Below, piece after piece: positions 23,301 to 26,894 of a DNA stretch of 26,894 nt. A model generated the notes under the pieces. It had not been told where the DNA came from. It was given only the letters and a program-made list of their open reading frames with translations, and did not search any database. Within the stretch, counting starts at the first letter, position 1. The number at the start of each line of letters is the position of its first letter. Position numbers and translations under genes: made by a program. Origin of the DNA: an uncultured Collinsella sp. (GTDB lineage: Bacteria; Actinomycetota; Coriobacteriia; Coriobacteriales; Coriobacteriaceae); NCBI GenBank assembly GCA_900552755.1, contig USAY01000010.1, positions 1 through 26,894 on the forward strand, in the 5' to 3' direction.

Positions 23301-24168
23301 CGTTCATGCCAATGCACATGATGACGTCCTGCACCGGCGCGTCCTCGCGGCGCAGGTAGTGGAAGTCGTTGGTGGCAATGACCTTGACGCCCACCTGCTT
23401 GGCGATATCGATGAGCGTGCGGTCCATCTGTTCGTCGGTCAGGCCGTTGTCGGTGGTGATGCCGTGTTCCTGGATCTCGATGTAGAAGTCGCCAGGTTCG
23501 AAGGTGTCGCGGAAGGTCTCGGCCCACTTGATGGCGCCCTCCATGTCACCGCGGTCGATGTATTTGGGAATGATGCCCGCGATGCAGGCGCTCGTGCAGA
23601 TCATGCCCTTGGCATGGCGGCGCAGGTTGTCGAGCGTCACGCGGGGCTTGTAGTAAAAGCCCTGCACGGCGGCCTCGGAAACCGTCTGCATCAGGTTGAC
23701 GTAGCCCTCCTGGTCCTTGGCCAGGAGGATCATGTGGTAGAGCTCGGGCTTATGGTCGCGGGCAAGGGTCTCGTCCGGCGTAAAGTAGACCTCGCAGCCA
23801 AAGATGGGCTTGATGACCAGGGGCGGCTTGAGCTCGTCGATGTTGCCCTTCTCGTCCCACATGGCCATGTCCTTCACATACTGGGCATGCTCGCGCGGGT
23901 TTTCCTCGGGATCGGGCTCCACCAGCTCGTCGCGGCGGTCCTTTTCCAAGAAGGCCTTGTCGTGGCTCCAGGTTTTGTACTCGGGCGTATTGTGGTTGAC
24001 GGCGTCGCAGGCCAGCGCCAGGTCGGGCACGCCATACATGTAGCCGTGGTCGGTAATGGCCACGGCGGGCATGCCCAGCTCTACGGCGCGGTTGACCATA
24101 TCCTGGATACGGGTTGCGCCGTCGAGCATAGAGAAAACAGTGTGATTGTGCAGATGGACGAATGCCAT
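20365..24168 (-). CDS. dnaE: DNA polymerase III alpha subunit
   Basis: 1267 residues, about 100 longer than E. coli DnaE. It is the replicative polymerase subunit. The PHP domain starts at HLHNHT; the nine metal ligands described for mycobacterial DnaE1 have visible counterparts: H7, H9, D16, H41, E126, H145, C195, D268, H270, so PHP 3'-5' proofreading is likely active. A charged insertion occupies about 58-117. The polymerase core has GPGRGSAAGA and PDIDMDF with catalytic D469 and D471. The C-terminus has a helix-hairpin-helix region, an OB fold (GIVQLEDMEGEATVVVFP) and a short tail domain. GGAG lies 8 bases before the ATG. The SNF2 gene follows after 28 bases. Confidence 0.98.
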   Translation of the reverse strand: MAFVHLHNHTVFSMLDGATRIQDMVNRAVELGMPAVAITDHGYMYGVPDLALACDAVNHNTPEYKTWSHDKAFLEKDRRDELVEPDPEENPREHAQYVKDMAMWDEKGNIDELKPPLVIKPIFGCEVYFTPDETLARDHKPELYHMILLAKDQEGYVNLMQTVSEAAVQGFYYKPRVTLDNLRRHAKGMICTSACIAGIIPKYIDRGDMEGAIKWAETFRDTFEPGDFYIEIQEHGITTDNGLTDEQMDRTLIDIAKQVGVKVIATNDFHYLRREDAPVQDVIMCIGMNAKVDDPNRMRMTGSEFYMKTEEEMRAMFPYCPEACDNTLEIADKCYVELDWDSIILPRFPLLDPGETHESQFRRECEKGLRQHYGDDWATREIGGVNIKERFEYEYKVICDKGFAAYFLIVAEYVQWAKDNGIGVGPGRGSAAGAIVAYAMNITAFDPLENGLMFERFLSPQRTEMPDIDMDFDDERRLEVVEHVRQLYGPEKVTHVITYSTIKAKQAINDAARVLDYPVYMGQRLSKMVSSDPKVKLKQVLDKQPGKEDLFNPDFAEAYKKDDDARRIIDTALSIEGLTRGEGVHACAVLICRDPVNEHVPTKLDTKGGVEITQYEGHTVADMGLLKMDFLGLRTLTVISKAKANIKKNFGIDIKEEEIPFDDPEIFKLMGSGHTAGVFQVESAGMTATIKNMKPTEYKHVVALIALYRPGPLGAGMVSSYINRMNGKEPAVSYDDRLDDILGETYGTMVYQEQVMLISVEMCGFSKGESDSRIRKPVAKKKIKLLTSTVLHWEDGSDETTYDHWMNGAIKNNYTREVAQKIWDDVLEFASYAFNKSHSAGYAILVMQTAWLKAHYPHEYMAAVLTSYTGKTDKIVHYVSACRHDGIPVLSPDVNESGTEFTATKEGVRFGLAGIRGVGTGVAQAIIAEREAGGPFKTLHDFVERVDSSQANRRVIESLIKAGAFDSTGYPRRQMMHFVDKNNPENIIDAAVKRQKDRASGQTSFFDMFGDVEGSGFEVSVPDPDGQEWDRHLKLSQEKEVLGIYVSDHPLRPFEYALAKARDFSFSQIDTGYEVQNPTGGTINQEIPEGKALWWAGMVSSVSKRVTKNGDPMGIVQLEDMEGEATVVVFPKTYKEAEGYLYGEVDPETGAQLSDAFVRIKGKLERSDRGDQIIAQEIVPLELNEENNKPKVFEVMVPNSRFSQGNMARLATVLTANPGGDRVEIFIEQVDGRVLRAEVPAKVNARSIPLLAEAKAIVGNQGRVTVI

Positions 24169-24236
24169 GTGATGAGCTCCGATGCGGGTTCGTGTTCTGA
24201 CTGAACGATTTTACCGCACGGCGCGGACGGCACCCG

Positions 24237-24265
24237 AACCTAGCCAAACCAACACGGGTAGTCAA
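24237..24265 (-). promoter_or_regulatory. Candidate promoter of dnaE
   Basis: On the minus strand TTGACT (24260-24265), exactly 17 bases, then TAGGTT (24237-24242), about 68 bases before the dnaE ATG. A second -10-like TAAAAT is at 24208-24213. Confidence 0.4.
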
Positions 24266-24408
24266 TTTGGGACCTTCAAAAAGGGGAATGAGGGCATCCA
24301 GATATATCGAGTATTACTGGAACCCCGGCGATGCGCGGAATGATTTGTGACGAATAGTCATGTCCATCAAGAAGGCTCGACGCTTCGGATAGCTCGTCAA
24401 TCGATATA

Positions 24409-25608
24409 TCAATTCTTGGAGACCTGTATTCCAACCATTTTTAATGAAACAACGGCGGTAATTGCTATCGCGATTGCACCAATAATACCGAGCGCTATCT
24501 GAATGGGATATAACCCCAACACATGTCCAAATATGGAGAAAAACACTGCAGAAAAGAGAGCCCTTACCAGAGACGCGACGGAAAGGATCGTCGCGCGGAG
24601 ATCGTCCGCTATCGCGTCTTGGATTAAGTTTTCCGAAGTGATGTACACCACTTCTGGGAGAAAACAAAGCACCATGCTAAGGCCAAACAAACACAGCGGA
24701 TTTGAAGCGAACCACGGAAGAATCATGAAAAGGCCAGCCTCGATTAGCATCGAGCCGAGCATGGTATTTCTTTTCCCGAAACGCAATGAGAAGAAATCTG
24801 CTGCAATGTAGGCCGTCGCATTTACTGCATAGGATGCACCGAAAAAGATTCCTATTATGGAGACGGGAGCATCAAATGCGTCGAATACCAACTGATTCAA
24901 GTTGTAATAACTCCCATAGAATCCATCGAGCATGCTTGTGCCGATTAGAAGAAGCAATACCGCAAAAGCGGATTCTCCAACACGCCAGGTTTCGCGTCTG
25001 AACATCTTGGCCGCGTCAAACCTTCCCTTTTCAGAGCTTTCAGAACGGGTCGCTTCCGTCCTCTCAATGGGATACAGAAGGAAAAGCTGCAGGAGATAGA
25101 AAACGGAGACACATACGTAGAGGGCGCTCCAAGATACTTGGGCAATGAAAGATCCGAGCACAATCGCCATTCCCGTAGCGATTGATTGCGCGGCAAGCAG
25201 CCGAGCGTTGATGGTGAGGAAACGCTCTCCTTGACCGGCATTCCGGGCAATTTCATATAAAAGTGCTTGTTCGGATCCCGATTGAAGGGAGTAGGCGAGT
25301 GCCTCAACAAGGGAAAGCACGACAAGAAAGGGACCTGAGAGCAACAGCATGCCAGCCGTATGGAAGAAAAGCAGCAGCACGCCCACTTGAATCGAAAACT
25401 TCTTTCCAAAGAAATCGCCTATCAGCCCTGTTGGCAGCTCGAGGACGACCGTTGTAATGTTAAACAGGGCTTGATAAAGCGCGATTTCCGTGACAGACAT
25501 TCCTTTCTCCGCAAGGAAAAGTAGAAACACTCCCCGATTTAAAACAAATCCCGCGAGAACGAAAAAGGCGGAATAGATGTGCAGTTGCGTAGCGGCATTC
25601 TTATTCAT
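24409..25608 (-). CDS. MFS-type transporter, probably horizontally acquired
   Basis: 399 residues with about 12 predicted membrane helices in two halves joined by a charged loop (about 180-205, IERTEATRSESSEKGR). The MFS motif A between TM2 and TM3 is visible as GLIGDFFGKK (61-70), preceded by LELPTG, typical of drug-efflux-like MFS proteins of Firmicutes and Actinobacteria. The substrate cannot be read from the sequence. Sampled 60-base lines are only about 42-48% GC, and codons such as AAA, ATA and AGA are frequent, unlike the flanking genes, which indicates transfer. GGAAG lies 6 bases before the ATG. A palindrome at 25669-25685 could be an operator, or the gene may be read through from the upstream DUF3284-like gene. 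Confidence 0.88.
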   Translation of the reverse strand: MNKNAATQLHIYSAFFVLAGFVLNRGVFLLFLAEKGMSVTEIALYQALFNITTVVLELPTGLIGDFFGKKFSIQVGVLLLFFHTAGMLLLSGPFLVVLSLVEALAYSLQSGSEQALLYEIARNAGQGERFLTINARLLAAQSIATGMAIVLGSFIAQVSWSALYVCVSVFYLLQLFLLYPIERTEATRSESSEKGRFDAAKMFRRETWRVGESAFAVLLLLIGTSMLDGFYGSYYNLNQLVFDAFDAPVSIIGIFFGASYAVNATAYIAADFFSLRFGKRNTMLGSMLIEAGLFMILPWFASNPLCLFGLSMVLCFLPEVVYITSENLIQDAIADDLRATILSVASLVRALFSAVFFSIFGHVLGLYPIQIALGIIGAIAIAITAVVSLKMVGIQVSKN

Positions 25609-25668
25609 TTGGCACTTCCATCAACTACTTTTGTCGGGCCGCTCGCTACTGACTCGAAGCCTGAAGTG

Positions 25669-25685
25669 TTCACAGTTGATGTGAA
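25669..25685. promoter_or_regulatory. Palindrome upstream of the MFS gene, candidate operator
   Basis: TTCACA-N5-TGTGAA is a perfect 6-bp dyad, 61 bases upstream of the MFS start codon and 27 bases past the DUF3284-like stop. It may bind a local repressor or be a minor hairpin. Confidence 0.3.
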
Positions 25686-25711
25686 GAGCGGTAAAGCTTT
25701 TGCACAGGGTA

Positions 25712-26221
25712 TCAATGGAATACATCCGAAGCGTTTTCGGCAGTATCATCGGCGAAGGCGGGATTAGCCTTTACGCGGCGCTCACCCTCGATGTATTTGA
25801 CGATTTGATCAATCGTCTGGTTGGCGTGGCTCTTGAGCTTGCGCTCATAGAAGAAGAGGCCGAGCTTGCCGCGCGTGCCAGACGTGTTGCCACCCACACC
25901 CTGAAAATCCTCGGTATAGGTGAGCTCGCAGGCACCATCGCCAGCAGGTGCAGCCTCATAGCGCATAGTATTGATGCCCGCCGCATACTGAAAACGGACC
26001 TCATAGAGACACGGGTAGTCAAAGTGCTTGATTTTAACCTTGATCGCCATGCCCTTGGCCTTGCCTTTTGCGGACTGGGCGCGCTTCTCGTACTTATAGC
26101 CGTTGAGCTTGTTGCGGCTGGGACGCTTGCCCGTGGCGTTCTCGATATCCTGCATGATGGACCCCGCCAGAGCGTCAAAAAGCTCCTCCGGCGTCACCTT
26201 AAGCGTTTTGGTGAGCTGCAT
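25712..26221 (-). CDS. DUF3284-like protein
   Basis: 169 residues, soluble, no signal peptide. The N-terminus KTLKVTPEELFDALAGSIMQ, then DIENATGK and LNGYKYEKR, match the pattern of DUF3284 proteins, which have an SRPBCC-like helix-grip fold with an N-terminal strand-helix and a long C-terminal helix (SHANQTIDQIVKYIEGER). No catalytic residues are recognised; the fold usually binds hydrophobic ligands. AAGGAG lies 5 bases before the ATG. Same strand as the MFS gene, 103 bases upstream of it. Assignment to the family is from memory of its pattern, so moderate confidence. Confidence 0.75.
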   Translation of the reverse strand: MQLTKTLKVTPEELFDALAGSIMQDIENATGKRPSRNKLNGYKYEKRAQSAKGKAKGMAIKVKIKHFDYPCLYEVRFQYAAGINTMRYEAAPAGDGACELTYTEDFQGVGGNTSGTRGKLGLFFYERKLKSHANQTIDQIVKYIEGERRVKANPAFADDTAENASDVFH

Positions 26222-26357
26222 GATGGCTCCTTATTCGTTTGAACCGTTCGAGCCATTGTACCGCCCCAGGCTCTCCCATGCCTTGCGGTGCCATTTGGAC
26301 GATTGAGGGCCTTACGGCCGCAAAACCAACCAAATAGCACCATAAAGCCTGAGGTGG

Positions 26358-26894
26358 CTAGAGGCTGTAGGTGACCACCTGGGGCTCGCAGGGGTTGGCG
26401 GGATCGGCCTGCTCCACGCGGACGAACTTGACCGTCACGGCCTCAAAGCCTGCCTTGTGCAACACATCGGCGTAGACGCGCGCCTGCAGGGCGTGCTTCC
26501 CCTGCAGCTGTTCCGGCGTCTCGTCCGGCGTGCCGCCCGTCTTGTAGTCGATGACCAGCGCGCGTGACGAATCCGCCGGGTTCGTCGCCAAAGCGTCGAT
26601 GGCGCCCTCGGCATATGCACCGTAGCGGGCGATGTCCTCGTCCTCGCAGCCCAGCGAAAAGAACGGCACCTCGGCGCGAACGCACGGCCACGCGAGCAGG
26701 TCGGCACGAACAGCCGACTTGAGCCAGCGGTCCAGGGCAACGTCGAAGCGCTCGCGCTGCTCCGGCGTCAGGCGCCACAGGCGAGCCAGGGCGTCGGCGC
26801 GCGCGGTGGGCAGCGCATCGGCACCCATCTCGATCAGCCACTGGCAGGCGGCATGGAACGCCGAGCCCAGCGCCATGGGGTTGCCGGCGGGCTC
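26358..26894 (-). CDS. C-terminal nuclease domain of an AddA/UvrD-type helicase-nuclease, partial
   Basis: The frame stays open through the right edge of the window, so the ATG at 26876 is internal (EPAGNP precedes it) and the N-terminal helicase part lies outside. The visible 178 residues carry a PD-(D/E)XK RecB-type nuclease: GSAFHAACQWLIE (family motif G-x-x-x-H), GAIDAL as the first acid motif, VIDYKTGG (Asp and Lys) and the motif QLQGKHALQARVYADVL that corresponds to the QxxxY element. This is the usual C-terminus of AddA and related recombination exonucleases that process double-strand ends. Fits the repair content of this strand. Whether it is AddA itself cannot be decided from this part. 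Confidence 0.85.
   Translation of the reverse strand, partial: EPAGNPMALGSAFHAACQWLIEMGADALPTARADALARLWRLTPEQRERFDVALDRWLKSAVRADLLAWPCVRAEVPFFSLGCEDEDIARYGAYAEGAIDALATNPADSSRALVIDYKTGGTPDETPEQLQGKHALQARVYADVLHKAGFEAVTVKFVRVEQADPANPCEPQVVTYSL

Noticed and set aside
22069..24204. Long 711-codon open frame on the plus strand opposite dnaE
   Set aside because: It is the antisense shadow of a high-GC gene; its translation is rich in Val, Leu, His and Gly with no family pattern, and dnaE on the other strand is unmistakable.
24194..24206. GTTC-N5-GAAC dyad in the dnaE leader as a possible LexA site
   Set aside because: The half-sites are in the opposite order to the Gram-positive SOS box and the spacing fits no LexA consensus known to me.

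Overview
The window is a high-GC chromosomal segment. Its gene content and codon use (formate-tetrahydrofolate ligase, a superoxide-reductase-type protein, a Tat-exported surface protein with a sortase-like C-terminus, DnaE with an intact-looking PHP domain) suggest a gut Actinobacterium of the class Coriobacteriia, Collinsella-like. That assignment is inference from protein character; no rRNA gene is present. No tRNA, rRNA, CRISPR array, transposase or phage gene was recognised.

Left part (1-6040), mostly plus strand: two tandem paralogous secreted or lipoprotein genes, each with its own similar GC-rich terminator; a Tat-exported, cell-wall-anchored PI-PLC X-domain protein; a small PH-like protein (minus); a YhcG/DUF1016 PD-(D/E)XK nuclease whose 5' half is AT-richer than its 3' half; and a 427-base gap with two strong hairpins. 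Middle left (6139-9877): a double zinc-ribbon protein (minus), a cation diffusion facilitator with a duplicated C-terminal domain and a manganese-type metal site (plus), and a membrane-anchored disordered protein with heptad repeats (minus).

From 10057 to the right edge everything is on the minus strand. In transcription order from the right: the C-terminal nuclease end of an AddA/UvrD-type helicase; a DUF3284-like protein; an AT-rich MFS transporter that looks acquired; dnaE; an SNF2 helicase with a SWIM zinc finger 28 bases after dnaE; a superoxide-reductase-like protein; a NAD-synthetase-like protein that has lost both of its active sites; ruvC-ruvA-ruvB, translationally coupled by two TGATG overlaps and preceded by a near-consensus Gram-positive LexA box; and fhs.

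Functionally the right half is rich in DNA replication and repair (dnaE, ruvCAB, SNF2, AddA-like), with one-carbon metabolism and oxygen defence beside it. The left half is rich in envelope functions. The observations most worth following are the NAD-synthetase-like pseudoenzyme, the LexA box at ruvCAB, the Tat-plus-sortase PI-PLC, the superoxide reductase with a degenerate iron-binding N-terminal domain, and the double-CTD CDF transporter.
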